64,000 nucleotides of DNA from JAJYIW01 sp963781665 (lineage in GTDB: Bacteria > Chloroflexota > Anaerolineae > Anaerolineales > Anaerolineaceae), in assembly GCA_963781665.1 (NCBI GenBank), contig CAWAGA010000002.1, positions 2,170,001 through 2,234,000 of the forward strand. Reading direction: 5' to 3'. Positions 51,311 to 60,735 of this stretch are shown here, in pieces. The position numbers and the translations under genes were made by a program. The notes under the pieces are model-generated. The model saw only the letters and a list, made by a program, of their open reading frames with translations, was not told where the DNA came from and did not search any database. The stretch's first letter is position 1, and the number at the start of each line of letters is the position of its first letter.

Positions 51311-52193
51311 TTTCAATCGACTGCATCATCACGTCTAACTTGCTCAGGTCTGGCGAGTAAGCCGCGGCGGGGTTCTGATCGAGCAGGTTGATTGTACTGG
51401 ACAGGTAATTCGTGTAATCGTTTGGAAAATCCGAAGGCAGCCCGGTTGTATCGGTCGTATTGGCAGGCAGACCCTGTAGGCTGACCGGAAGCACAGCAGC
51501 TACGTAATACTTGCCGTCGCTGGACAGGGCCTGGTAAGTGTAGAACAAGGTCTGGTTGTTGATGGGCGCAATGCCATTTGAGAACTGGGTCAGGTAGCGC
51601 ACTCCCGTACCATTCTTAAAATCCACGTACTGGACCTGCGCATGCATTATCTGGGTATCTGCGGATAATGGCAGGAAGGGAAGGTCCTTGCCCGCTTGTT
51701 GGTCTTGCAGCAGGGTCTGCAGGCTGGCAGCGATCTTCGCTGCGGTGTCATTCACGCCCAGACCATTGACCGGGAAGACAAGAATTTGCGGGGTCTTAGT
51801 GCTGTTGCCAGTCTGATAACCTTTCAATGTCAGGCGGGTGTATTCGGGCATCGCCATCCACCACGGCCCGTCGGTGCTTGTAACCGCGGCAATGATCTCT
51901 GCCGTGATGCCCTGGTCGGCAGAGCTGAAATCCATAAATATTGAATTTTGACCAATCGTGCCGACCGGCGTTTGCGTCGGTATAGAAGTGGGCGTAGGTG
52001 CAGCTTCAGTAGGTAGGCTGGTGGCGGTTGGTTTGGCTGCAGGCTCGACAGGATCCAGCTGGGTCGCCGTCGGAACCTGGGTAGGTACAATTGTGGCGGC
52101 ATTACAGGCTGAGAGGAGCAGCATCAGCGCCAGCAGCGCGCCAGATATTTTCAAGATAAAAGAGCGATTTGTCATTTGTACCATGGTTTTCAT
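51303..52193 (-). CDS. Exported lipoprotein, unknown function
   Basis: A 296-residue lipoprotein: MKTMVQMTNR, hydrophobic ILKISGALLALMLLLSAC with lipid cysteine C30, then a Pro/Thr/Ala/Val stalk (to about residue 75). The mature part is a globular alpha/beta domain (GTIGQNSIFMDFSSADQGIT onwards) with no recognisable motif. Three nearby ATGs (52193, 52184, 52175) are possible; 52193 has GGAG upstream. It converges on the 50090 lipoprotein with an 8-bp overlap. Confidence 0.72.
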   Translation of the reverse strand: MKTMVQMTNRSFILKISGALLALMLLLSACNAATIVPTQVPTATQLDPVEPAAKPTATSLPTEAAPTPTSIPTQTPVGTIGQNSIFMDFSSADQGITAEIIAAVTSTDGPWWMAMPEYTRLTLKGYQTGNSTKTPQILVFPVNGLGVNDTAAKIAASLQTLLQDQQAGKDLPFLPLSADTQIMHAQVQYVDFKNGTGVRYLTQFSNGIAPINNQTLFYTYQALSSDGKYYVAAVLPVSLQGLPANTTDTTGLPSDFPNDYTNYLSSTINLLDQNPAAAYSPDLSKLDVMMQSIEIK

Positions 52194-52474
52194 AATCTCC
52201 AATCAGATAAGTAAAGCCAAACGATGGCTTCTTTAAGTCAAGACGGATAAAGGTCTTAAAAGTGACAATAAAACCTTATTTGACCTCTGATCCGATTTCA
52301 TTTTGAGTTTACTCGGCTGGGAAATATTTGTTACCAACTACAAGATGGGTTTCGGGCTGTGCATCTGTTCAGTTCTAAACCTGTTTGATTGGATAGGTTA
52401 CAATTCTCGCGGCAGTTAATTCCGGTTTAGGTGGTTTGAAGATTTGATGCCATTTCCGGAAAGGATTTTCTGGA

Positions 52475-53083
52475 TTGATCGAAGGATTTTTTTCCTGCCC
52501 GCCTTTGAGCGGCCGGCTGGTCGATGATGTCAGCGCTTTTCTGGGGCTGCATGGCTGCCCAGGCACCCTGGACCACTCCCTCAGGGTGAGTGTTGAAGCC
52601 GAGCGGCTGGTGCAGCGGTTCGGGGTGGACGCAGAGGCGGCTGCCAGCGCCGGGCTGTTGCATGATGTCAGCGCGGTAATTCCAACCCAGCTGCGCCTGC
52701 AGGCTGCCATAGACCTGGAAATTGATGTATTGGAAGAAGAGCGAGCCTGCCCGATGATCCTGCATCAAAAACTTTCCAGGATGATGGCCGAGCGTATTTT
52801 CAATGTCAATGACCTGCTTATCCTGGATGCCATCGGCTGCAACACCACCTTGCGCTCCTGCGCCAGCCAGCTTGACCGGATCTTGTTCCTGGCTGATAAA
52901 CTGGAATGGGACAAACCGGGGGAGCATCCGCTGAAAGTGCAATTGCTGGCTGCATTGAATATTTCTCTTGATGCTTCAACCTGGGTCTACCTGGATTTTC
53001 TCTGGCAGCAGCGAGATTCGCTGCCGACCGTCCATCCCTGGCTCGCAGCCGCATGGAATGAAGCCCGCACGCATTACGTCTAA
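52475..53083 (+). CDS. YqeK-like HD-domain phosphohydrolase
   Basis: A protein of the HD superfamily near YqeK-type bis(5'-nucleosyl)-tetraphosphatases. The metal-binding set reads LDHSLRVSVEAERLV and SAGLLHDVSAVIP (H...HD), and the later ILDAIGCNTTLRS and ILFLADKLEWD with its acidic residue complete the family pattern. The 5' end is unclear: the open frame starts at TTG 52475 without a ribosome site, while an ATG at 52448 in another frame (MPFPERIFWIDRR) would join this frame if the seven-T run near 52490 lost one T. Confidence 0.68.
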   Translation: MIEGFFSCPPLSGRLVDDVSAFLGLHGCPGTLDHSLRVSVEAERLVQRFGVDAEAAASAGLLHDVSAVIPTQLRLQAAIDLEIDVLEEERACPMILHQKLSRMMAERIFNVNDLLILDAIGCNTTLRSCASQLDRILFLADKLEWDKPGEHPLKVQLLAALNISLDASTWVYLDFLWQQRDSLPTVHPWLAAAWNEARTHYV

Positions 53084-53180
53084 ATCATTTCTACATATCT
53101 ATCGATTAAAATAGTGGAATTCCGTTTTTATTTACTTTTCCCCAGACCTGGGGATAATCGTCAGGTTTAGGTCGCTTGTC

Positions 53181-54911
53181 ATGAATGCTGCAATAAAACT
53201 CGCCAGGTACATTAAACCTTACTGGCGCTGGGCTGCCCTGGCGCCGGTTTTGATGGTATTGGAAGTCGCTATGGACCTGCTGCAGCCGCGCATGGTACAG
53301 CGTATCGTGGACCAGGGTATTGCCAACCTGGATCTGACCCTGGTGATCCACACCGGGCTATTGATGTGCGGCTTGGCGGTGATCGGCGCTTTCGGCGGGA
53401 TGAGTAACGGCATCTTTACCGAAATGGTCGTGCAAGGGTTCGGTGCCGACCTGCGCGAGCTGCTGTTTAAAAAGGTTCAGACCTTCTCATTCGGCAACCT
53501 GGACGAGCTGGAAACCGGCCAGTTGATCACCCGCCTGACCAACGATGTGACCCAGGTCCAGGAGGCGCTCATGATGATTTTGCGCCTGCTTGTGCGCGCT
53601 CCCTTGCTGTTGGTTGGCAGCCTGGTGATGGCGATCATCACCAGTCCGCAGCTGGCATTCCTTCCGCTGGTATTAATGCCGGTGGAATTGATCGCTGTTT
53701 TCTGGATCGTCAGTAAGGCCACACCGATGTATACAGTGGTGCAAACGCGCCTGGATGGGTTGAACCAGGTGATGGAAGAAAATCTTTCCGGTGTCAGGGT
53801 GGTCAAAGCTTTTGTGCGTAAAGCCCACGAAGAAAAACGCTTCAAAGACGCCAACGAGAATTTGACCGATCAGTCGATCCGGGCTGCGCGTACTGTGGCG
53901 GTGATGCCATCCTTCATGATGCTCACAATGAACCTGGGGATCGTCAGCGTCTTGTGGTTTGGAGGCATCCAGATCACCCAGGGCCATATGGAATTGGGGC
54001 AGATCATCGCCTTTGTCAATTATTTGATGACCACCCTGTTTTCCCTCATCATGGTCAGCCAGATGGTCATCCAATTAGCAAGAGCGGAAGCCTCAGCCCG
54101 GCGCATCCAGGAGGTGCTGGAAAAAGAACCCTGCGTGATGGACCAACCGGATGCTTACCAGGACCTGAGGCTGCACGGGCGGGTGGCTTTCGAAAACGTA
54201 ACTTTTAGCTATGACGGTGAAGAAAGCGATCCGGTGCTGAAGGGCATCAGCTTTGTGGCCGAGCCGGGGCAGACGGTTGCTCTGCTGGGAACGACTGGGG
54301 CGGGAAAATCCAGCCTGGTTCATCTCATCCCGCGTTTCTATGACCCACGCAGCGGGCGCATCACCATTGACGGGATCGATATCCGCACCATGGCCCAGGA
54401 CAGCCTGCGTCGGATGATCGGAATTGCCCTGCAAGAGACCGTGCTGTTCAGCGGCACTATCCGGGACAACATCCGTTATGGTTGTCCTAAAGCCGATGAA
54501 GGCGAGGTTATCGCGGCAGCTAAGGCTACCCAAGCTCACGATTTTATCCGAAGTTTTCCGGAAGGTTACGATACTATCTTGGGCCAGCGGGGGGTGAACT
54601 TATCCGGTGGGCAGAAACAGCGCATCGCCATCGCCAGGGCGCTTTTGCTCAAACCGGTGATATTGATCCTGGATGACAGCACCAGTGCTGTCGACGTGGA
54701 GACCGAGGTCAAAATTCAAGATGCCTTGCAAAAGATCATGGAGGGGCGCACCAGCTTCATCATTGCCCAACGCATCAGCACGGTGCTGAAAGCGGATAAG
54801 ATCCTGGTGCTCGAAGATGGCCAGGTGGCTGCCGCCGGACGCCATTTTGAGCTGTTGGAAACGAGCCCGATCTACCGGGAAATTTACGAATCGCAGTTAG
54901 GGCAGGAATGA
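53181..54911 (+). CDS. Second heterodimeric ABC exporter, subunit 1 (non-catalytic site)
   Basis: A 576-residue half-transporter with six membrane helices. ATPase: Walker A LGTTGAGKSS, signature LSGGQKQRIAIARAL, Walker B VILILDDSTSAVD with D in place of the catalytic Glu, and the switch position FIIAQRIST with Q in place of His. Both changes mark the degenerate half of a heterodimer. It is separated from its partner by only 7 bp. It lacks the large insert seen in the 14941-17187 protein. Substrate unknown. Confidence 0.92.
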   Translation: MNAAIKLARYIKPYWRWAALAPVLMVLEVAMDLLQPRMVQRIVDQGIANLDLTLVIHTGLLMCGLAVIGAFGGMSNGIFTEMVVQGFGADLRELLFKKVQTFSFGNLDELETGQLITRLTNDVTQVQEALMMILRLLVRAPLLLVGSLVMAIITSPQLAFLPLVLMPVELIAVFWIVSKATPMYTVVQTRLDGLNQVMEENLSGVRVVKAFVRKAHEEKRFKDANENLTDQSIRAARTVAVMPSFMMLTMNLGIVSVLWFGGIQITQGHMELGQIIAFVNYLMTTLFSLIMVSQMVIQLARAEASARRIQEVLEKEPCVMDQPDAYQDLRLHGRVAFENVTFSYDGEESDPVLKGISFVAEPGQTVALLGTTGAGKSSLVHLIPRFYDPRSGRITIDGIDIRTMAQDSLRRMIGIALQETVLFSGTIRDNIRYGCPKADEGEVIAAAKATQAHDFIRSFPEGYDTILGQRGVNLSGGQKQRIAIARALLLKPVILILDDSTSAVDVETEVKIQDALQKIMEGRTSFIIAQRISTVLKADKILVLEDGQVAAAGRHFELLETSPIYREIYESQLGQE

Positions 54912-54918
54912 AAGCGAA

Positions 54919-56772
54919 ATGAACGAGTCTAAGCAGACCAGGAGAGATGCGCCTCAGCCGGTTGCGATCGGGTTCCGTCCCGGAGGTGGTGGCCCGCGCA
55001 GTTTTTTTGCCGAAGGTGAGAAATCGCACAACACTCAAGCGACGCTTCTGCGCCTTTGGGCCTACCTGAAACGCCAACGCTGGGTGCTGGTTGGTACAGG
55101 TGTGCTGGTGGTCGTGTCTACCGGGATCGATCTCCTGGGACCTTACCTGATGGGCATGGCGATCGATCAATTTATAAGTAAGGGAGATTTAACCGGCCTG
55201 GCCCGCCTGGCTGTTCTAATGGTGCTCACCTACCTGGTTGCTGCGGGCGGTAACTGGCTGCAGACCTACTTGATGGCAGGCGTAGCCCAACACGTTGTGC
55301 GCGACCTGCGGGAAGACCTGTTTACCCGCATGCAGTCGCTGCCTTTGAAATTTTTCGACCAGCGCGCCCACGGTGACCTGATGAGCCGCCTGACCAACGA
55401 CGTCGAGAATATCAGCAATATCCTGGCTTCCAGCTTCAGCCAGCTGCTCTCCAGCATCTTTGGGTTGATCGGGGTGATTATTTTTATGTTCGTGCTCAAC
55501 TATCGCCTGGCTCTTATCAGCCTGGCGGTGATGCCATTGACCTTCGTTCTGACGCGAATCATTTCCAGGCGCACCAGGCAAGGGTTCCGTGAGACCCAAC
55601 AGACCCTGGGGGCACTCAACGGCATTATCGAAGAAAATATCACCGGTCTGAGGGTAGTCAAAGCCTTTGTCCGTTCCGAAACCACTTTATCTCAGTTTTC
55701 AGGAGTCAACCGCCGGCTGCAGAAAGTTGCTTTCAAGGCCCGGGTCTATGCCGGCTTCATGGGGCCGATCATGAATATGGTCAATAACCTGGGATTGGCG
55801 ATTGTGGCTTGCTCGGGAGGTTGGCTGGCTGTAGTTGGGATGGCAACCGTCGGGGAGGTAGCAGCCTTCATCAACTATGCCGGCCGCTTAGGGCGTCCGC
55901 TGAACCAGATCGCCCAACTCTTCAGCTCGATCCAATCGGCTCTGGCAGGGGCAGAACGGGTTTTCGAGCTGATGGACGAGCCGCCTGAAGTAGATGCGCA
56001 AGATGCTCGCCTAATGGGACGGGTGAAAGGCGAGGTGACGTTCGATTCGGTCCATTTCGGCTACGAGGCAAACGTACCGGTGCTCAAAGGTGTCAGTTTG
56101 CACGCCCAGCCTGGGCAAATGATTGCCCTGGTCGGCCCGACCGGCGCCGGTAAAACGACCATTGCAAACCTGCTCACCCGTTTTTACGACGTCGACCACG
56201 GCTCGATTTGCATCGATCAGACCGACGTACGCCGCTTAAAAAAAGACGATCTGCGCCGTAAATTGGGCCTGGTGCTGCAGGATAATTTCCTTTTTGCAGC
56301 CACGGTCATGGAGAATATCCGCTACGGATGCCTGGAAGCCAGCGATGCCGACGTTGTGTCAGCCGCCCACCTGGCGAATGCCGACCTGTTCATTCACCGC
56401 CTTCCCCAGGGATACCATACTATTCTGGCCGAACGTGGCTCGAACCTCAGCCAGGGACAGCGCCAGCTGCTGGCCATCGCCCGGGCCATCCTGGCTAACC
56501 CGGATATCCTCATTCTGGATGAGGCCACCAGCAACGTCGACACCCGCACCGAAAAGAACTTGCAAGAGGCCTTGCTGCGGTTGATGAAAGGCCGGACGAG
56601 TTTCGTCATCGCCCACCGGCTTTCGACCATCCGGGATGCCGATCAGGTGCTGGTCGTCGACGGCGGCGAAATCGTCGAACGCGGCACGCACCAGAGCCTG
56701 CTGGATCAAAAAGGGTTTTACCACCGCCTGTACGTGAGCCAGTTCAAAGGTCAATACACAGGTTCAGGGTAA
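54919..56772 (+). CDS. Second heterodimeric ABC exporter, subunit 2 (catalytic site)
   Basis: A 617-residue partner half-transporter. ATPase: Walker A VGPTGAGKTTIANLL, noncanonical signature LSQGQRQLLAIARAI, Walker B ILILDEATSNVD with the catalytic Glu, and the switch His in FVIAHRLST. Together with subunit 1 this gives one active and one degenerate site. An N-terminal cytoplasmic tail (1-50) is less Gly-rich than in the 17184 protein. It is followed after 77 bp by a MerR gene with its own promoter, so the regulator of this exporter is not obvious. Confidence 0.93.
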   Translation: MNESKQTRRDAPQPVAIGFRPGGGGPRSFFAEGEKSHNTQATLLRLWAYLKRQRWVLVGTGVLVVVSTGIDLLGPYLMGMAIDQFISKGDLTGLARLAVLMVLTYLVAAGGNWLQTYLMAGVAQHVVRDLREDLFTRMQSLPLKFFDQRAHGDLMSRLTNDVENISNILASSFSQLLSSIFGLIGVIIFMFVLNYRLALISLAVMPLTFVLTRIISRRTRQGFRETQQTLGALNGIIEENITGLRVVKAFVRSETTLSQFSGVNRRLQKVAFKARVYAGFMGPIMNMVNNLGLAIVACSGGWLAVVGMATVGEVAAFINYAGRLGRPLNQIAQLFSSIQSALAGAERVFELMDEPPEVDAQDARLMGRVKGEVTFDSVHFGYEANVPVLKGVSLHAQPGQMIALVGPTGAGKTTIANLLTRFYDVDHGSICIDQTDVRRLKKDDLRRKLGLVLQDNFLFAATVMENIRYGCLEASDADVVSAAHLANADLFIHRLPQGYHTILAERGSNLSQGQRQLLAIARAILANPDILILDEATSNVDTRTEKNLQEALLRLMKGRTSFVIAHRLSTIRDADQVLVVDGGEIVERGTHQSLLDQKGFYHRLYVSQFKGQYTGSG

Positions 56773-56798
56773 TTATCCTTACAACTTCATAAAAATAC

Positions 56799-56829
56799 TT
56801 GACTTGGAGTTGACTCCAGGTGATAAACT
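56799..56829 (+). promoter_or_regulatory. MerR-type promoter/operator with 19-bp spacer
   Basis: TTGACT (56799-56804), a 19-bp spacer and TAAACT (56824-56829). The perfect inverted repeat TGGAGT-TG-ACTCCA (56805-56818) fills the spacer. The over-long spacer with a central palindrome is the classical MerR layout, where the activator bends the DNA to align both boxes. Confidence 0.8.
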
Positions 56830-56848
56830 CTTGTTAAGAGGTAAATAT

Positions 56849-57223
56849 ATGAAGATCGCAGAAGTAAGTGAACGATACAGTATTTCGTCCGATACACTGC
56901 GTTATTACGAACGCATTGGACTTATCCCACCAGTCAATCGAAATGAAAGCGGCATCCGGATTTACAACGAGATTGATTTGACGCGGGTTGAATTTATTAA
57001 ATGCATGCGGAGCGCAGGGCTTCCAATTGATGTCCTGATTGAGTATATCGGACTGGTTCAACAGGGAGATAGCACCATTGAAACCAGGAAGGGAATATTG
57101 AAAGAACAGAGGAAGCTTCTCGCAGGCCGGATGGGGGAAATGCAAAAAACACTGGAGTTATTAGACTATAAAATTAGTGTATATGAAGATGCTGTTTTCA
57201 AAAAAGAGAAAGAAATTATTTAA
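56849..57223 (+). CDS. MerR family transcriptional regulator (AdhR-like)
   Basis: A 124-residue activator. The winged-helix N-terminus reads MKIAEVSERYSISSDTLRYY then ERIGLIPPVNRNESGIRIYN, followed by the helical FIKCMRSAGLPIDVLIEYI and a dimerisation coiled coil. No effector-binding cysteines of the metal-sensing kind are seen; the sequence is of the AdhR type, often linked with aldehyde or electrophile response and aldo/keto reductases. ATG 56849 has AGAGG upstream. Its own promoter carries the operator, and it leads an operon with the DUF362 and polyferredoxin genes. Confidence 0.9.
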   Translation: MKIAEVSERYSISSDTLRYYERIGLIPPVNRNESGIRIYNEIDLTRVEFIKCMRSAGLPIDVLIEYIGLVQQGDSTIETRKGILKEQRKLLAGRMGEMQKTLELLDYKISVYEDAVFKKEKEII

Positions 57224-57235
57224 GGTGAAGTACCG

Positions 57236-58315
57236 ATGAAGAAAATTATATCCCGACGTGAAACATTGCGCTGGTTGGTAATGATAGCTACATCCTCCCT
57301 GGTCGCCTGTCAAACCTCAGAGCGTTCAACCCAGGAAGTCGACCAGCCTGCAGACAGGACCCAACCTGGCGTAGCCTACCCGGTGGTGAGCCCCTCGCCA
57401 ACCACTGCACGCGCGGCAGATTTCGCAGCAACCTCAACCCGGCCTGAGAAACAAGAGACGCTCCAGGCTACGGCCACCTCACAGCTGACTGCTGCTCCAT
57501 CCTCTAGTCAGGCTTACCTATCCGTTGCGCATGGCCAGGACCCAGCAGCTATTACGGAAGCTGCGCTGCGGGGGTTGGGTGGGATTGAGCGTTTTGTCAA
57601 GAATGGTTTTGATGTGATTATCAAACCCAACATTTGTGTGGATTACTATACTTTCGAGTATGGCGCAACCACCAACCCTGTTGTGGTTGCCACACTTGTC
57701 CACCTGGCCTTAGGTGCCGGCGCTAAACGCGTGCGGGTGATGGATTATCCTTTTGGTGGAACAGCCGCAAGTGCGTATGCTAAGAGCGGGATAGCAGATG
57801 CTGTGAAAGCAGCCGGTGGGGAAATGGAGGTGATGAATCCCAACAAATACCGCAAGACCCCCATTCCCGAGGGCAAATCACTTACTGAAACCATGATTTA
57901 TCAAGATGTATTGGACTGCGACCTGCTGATCGATGTGCCAACGGCCAAACACCATTCGATGGCCAGAATTACAGTCGGCTGCAAGAACCTGTTGGGGGTT
58001 ATCCAGAACCGGGGTGCAATTCATTCCGATATGGCGCAACGCATCCCGGATCTTGTTAGCATCATCCAGCCTAAGCTGACAGTTGTCGATGCGGTACGTA
58101 CCCTCATGACGCATGGTCCAAGCGGCGGAAACCTGGGTGACGTCAAGATCAATAACATTGTAATCGCCAGTCATGATGTTGTAGCTGCAGATGCGTATGC
58201 CACCAGGTTGTTCAACCTGACCGGCGCAGACATCCCCTATATCGCAAACGCGGCTCAACGCGGCCTGGGAAAAATGGACTTGACCGATTTGAAGATTGAG
58301 GAAGTCAATCTTTAG
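57236..58315 (+). CDS. DUF362-domain lipoprotein
   Basis: A 359-residue exported protein: a signal with SRRETLRWL (twin-arginine-like) and lipobox L-V-A-C with C25, a Pro/Thr/Ala stalk, then a DUF362 domain (about 100-355). Family marks: VIIKPNICVDYYTFEYGATT, RVRVMDYPFGG, DVPTAKHHSMARITVGCKN and LLGVIQNRG. The role of DUF362 is not settled; it often accompanies ferredoxin domains. It lies 12 bp after merR and 10 bp before the polyferredoxin gene, so one operon. Confidence 0.85.
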   Translation: MKKIISRRETLRWLVMIATSSLVACQTSERSTQEVDQPADRTQPGVAYPVVSPSPTTARAADFAATSTRPEKQETLQATATSQLTAAPSSSQAYLSVAHGQDPAAITEAALRGLGGIERFVKNGFDVIIKPNICVDYYTFEYGATTNPVVVATLVHLALGAGAKRVRVMDYPFGGTAASAYAKSGIADAVKAAGGEMEVMNPNKYRKTPIPEGKSLTETMIYQDVLDCDLLIDVPTAKHHSMARITVGCKNLLGVIQNRGAIHSDMAQRIPDLVSIIQPKLTVVDAVRTLMTHGPSGGNLGDVKINNIVIASHDVVAADAYATRLFNLTGADIPYIANAAQRGLGKMDLTDLKIEEVNL

Positions 58316-58325
58316 GAGGTGAACC

Positions 58326-59909
58326 TTGTCGGCTAAAACCGTTCGCTTGCTTCGCCGTACGGTTCAGATCCTGGCATTGCTGTTTTTTATCTATGTGTTC
58401 GTCTTTGCCACATTTATGAACCCACTTCCTGGCCTGGCAGAAATCTTTTACCGCTTCGATCCGCTGGTGGCGTTGACAGCGATGCTCGCTGGGCGGGTGG
58501 TGCTGGCTGGGTTGGCACTGTCAGGGATCACGGTGGTCGCTACCCTGTTGTTCGGGCGAGTGTGGTGCGGCTGGATCTGCCCAATGGGTACTACCCTGGA
58601 TATTCTGAAGCCCATGCGCCGCTCGCAAAAGAATGTACCCAAACCGCCATCCGAGAAATGGCGGGGAATCAAGTATCTGCTGCTGGTCTTCATGGTGGTT
58701 GCAGCCTTGTTCGGCAATCAGAGCCTGCTGTTCCTGGACCCGATCACCATCCTGACCCGAACTTTGGCAAATTCAATCTGGCCTGAGGTGGCGGCCGGCG
58801 TATACGCAGCGGAAAAGTTTTTATACCAGTTTGACGCGCTGTGGAAACCGCTGGATGCCATACACCAGGCGGTGATCTATCCAATATTCAACGACACTCT
58901 TTCAGTCTATCCATTGGCGGTACCTTTGTTGCTCTTCTTGGCGGGGATCGTGGCTTTGAATTGGTGGGCCGAGCGCTTCTGGTGTCGCTACCTTTGCCCG
59001 TTGGGAGGCTTGCTGGGATTGCTCTCTCGCTTCTCCTTCTTCCGCCGCGTGGTGGGTGAAGAGTGCACTTCCTGCGCTATGTGCAGTCGCAGCTGCCCAA
59101 CCGGCACGATAGATCCGGAGCGGGGTTTCGCCAGTGACCCGGCGGAATGCACGGTTTGTTATGACTGTGTGAGTGCCTGTCCGAAGGGCGGCACCGATTT
59201 CCAATGGCAGCTGCCGCACTGGAAACCCGCTGCTCACCAATCCTATGATCTCTCGCGGCGGGAAGTGTTGGTAACAATGGGTCTGTCGGCGGCCTGGGTG
59301 GCTTTATCTCAGGTTGAACCGATTGAAAAACGAGCCCCAACTGACCTGATCCGCCCGCCAGGGACCAGCCTGGTCGATTTTGAGGGATTGTGTATTCGCT
59401 GTAATGAGTGCGTGCGAGTGTGCCCGACCCAGGGCTTGCAGGCCAGTTTCCTGGAAGCGGGCTGGCGGAATATGCTCACGCCCCGCCTGAATCCACGAAT
59501 TGGCTACTGCAACTACGGTTGTACGGCTTGTAGTCAGGTTTGTCCCACCGGCGCCATTCCAAAACTGACGTTGGAAGAAAAACGGCATGTCCCGATCGGA
59601 CTTGCCCGGGTAGACCGTAATCGCTGTTTGCCCTGGGCTTACAACGTTGACTGCATCGTTTGCGAAGAGGCTTGCCCGATCAGCAACAAGGCGATCAAAC
59701 TGGAAGTCGCTGAGGTGGTGAATGGGCGTGGTGAAAATGTCTCCATTAAGCGCCCCTACGTGGTGAAAGAGCTATGTATTGGCTGTGGAATGTGCGAATA
59801 CCAGTGTCCAATGGGTGGCGATGCTGCTATTCACGTATTCACCTATACTGAAGCGGGTGGTTATTTTGGAAATGACCCGACCTTTGGAGCAGCTGAAAAG
59901 GAGAGTTAA
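58326..59909 (+). CDS. NapH-like membrane polyferredoxin
   Basis: A 527-residue electron-transfer protein. The N-terminal membrane domain (about four helices) carries two NapH-type C-x-x-x-C-P motifs: VWCGWICPMG and FWCRYLCPLGG. Six ferredoxin-type cysteine groups follow: CTSCAMCSRSCP, CTVCYDCVSACP, CIRCNECVRVCP, CTACSQVCP, CIVCEEACP and CIGCGMCEYQCP. So it can hold several [4Fe-4S] clusters and pass electrons across or along the membrane. The TTG start is well supported by AGGAGGTG four bases upstream. A twin-arginine-like SRREVLVTMG lies mid-protein, before the later clusters. Confidence 0.9.
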   Translation: MSAKTVRLLRRTVQILALLFFIYVFVFATFMNPLPGLAEIFYRFDPLVALTAMLAGRVVLAGLALSGITVVATLLFGRVWCGWICPMGTTLDILKPMRRSQKNVPKPPSEKWRGIKYLLLVFMVVAALFGNQSLLFLDPITILTRTLANSIWPEVAAGVYAAEKFLYQFDALWKPLDAIHQAVIYPIFNDTLSVYPLAVPLLLFLAGIVALNWWAERFWCRYLCPLGGLLGLLSRFSFFRRVVGEECTSCAMCSRSCPTGTIDPERGFASDPAECTVCYDCVSACPKGGTDFQWQLPHWKPAAHQSYDLSRREVLVTMGLSAAWVALSQVEPIEKRAPTDLIRPPGTSLVDFEGLCIRCNECVRVCPTQGLQASFLEAGWRNMLTPRLNPRIGYCNYGCTACSQVCPTGAIPKLTLEEKRHVPIGLARVDRNRCLPWAYNVDCIVCEEACPISNKAIKLEVAEVVNGRGENVSIKRPYVVKELCIGCGMCEYQCPMGGDAAIHVFTYTEAGGYFGNDPTFGAAEKES

Positions 59910-59992
59910 TCGATTATGGTCCGGCCTGATTTTCTCTGACCAGACCGAAAGACGAGGAATATTGGCGAGATCGAAACGCGAGGATAGCAGAG

Positions 59993-60235
59993 TTGATTTT
60001 TGAGAAAGTGAATGAAAATATTGGCATCAGTGAATTTGCAATAAAAAACCATGAGGAATTGTTCCCAAATCGCCAATCAACATTAATGGATACCGATCCG
60101 GAGCTGATTGAAATATTCGATAATTTCGCCTTTGATGAAGTGCTACTCAGTGTTGTTACTCAGTTATTGCCATATGTGGGATATCCGAGAGCATTAAATG
60201 CAATCAGATGCCTGAATGAAGTATTACCAGAATAG
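59993..60235 (+). pseudogene. Carboxymuconolactone decarboxylase-like gene with internal deletion
   Basis: 80 codons. The first half (KVNENIGISEFAIKNHEELF, DPELIEIFDNFAFDEVL) is the normal start of CMD/AhpD-like proteins; it joins directly to a normal end, LLPYVGYPRALNAIRCLNE. The central section with the C-x-x-C...H active site is missing in frame, so the product cannot have peroxidase or decarboxylase activity. TTG 59993 is the likely original start region. First of five broken genes after the polyferredoxin. Confidence 0.75.
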
Positions 60236-60276
60236 TTGTATTCGTAACTTGTCTGTAAAGAAAGGAATTTAAAAAA

Positions 60277-60534
60277 ATGCAAAAGCGTAAACTTGGAAAT
60301 AGTAACCTGGAAGTTTCCGCTCTTGGGCTGGGCTGTATGCGAATGAGCACAGCTTACGGCCCGCCAGCTGATAAGTGGAAGATGATTGCTCTCATCCGCT
60401 CGGCTGTGGATCTTGGTGTCACGTTCTTTGATACGGCTGAGGCTTACGGACCGTTAGCCAATGAAGAGCTTGTGGGGAAGGCGCTCGAGCCTGTCCGCTG
60501 CCAGGATTCTGGTACAAGGCGCCCGGCTCCCTGA
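60277..60534 (+). pseudogene. Aldo/keto reductase, N-terminal fragment
   Basis: 85 codons matching an aldo/keto reductase start: KLGNSNLEVSALGLGCMRMS, then GVTFFDTAEAYGPLANEELV with the catalytic Asp and Tyr. The frame leaves the family after GKALEPVR and stops; the catalytic Lys and His part is absent. GAAAGG precedes the ATG, so the fragment may still be translated. Confidence 0.82.
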
Positions 60535-60612
60535 ATCTGTGCTGAAAATGACCTTTCGCTAAACAAGTGAAGTGTGAAAGGAATTCAAAAAACGGACATC
60601 ATCAAGGGGAAA

Positions 60613-60735
60613 AATATTAACAAAATCTGGTTTTTCACAGGCGCAGGCCATGGAATAAGCGCAAATAAAGCTAAGGCTGGTTTTTCTGTCGAGAACGCGG
60701 TCATCACAAATAGGATCACGAAAAGGTTACGTTGA
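60613..60735 (+). pseudogene. Short-chain dehydrogenase, N-terminal scrap
   Basis: 41 codons that read NKIWFFTGAGHGISANKAKA, recognisable as the T-G-x-x-x-G-x-G nucleotide loop of an SDR (G-A-G-H-G-I), with the rest lost before TGA 60733-60735. No start codon is evident. It touches the ATG of the next broken gene. Confidence 0.6.
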
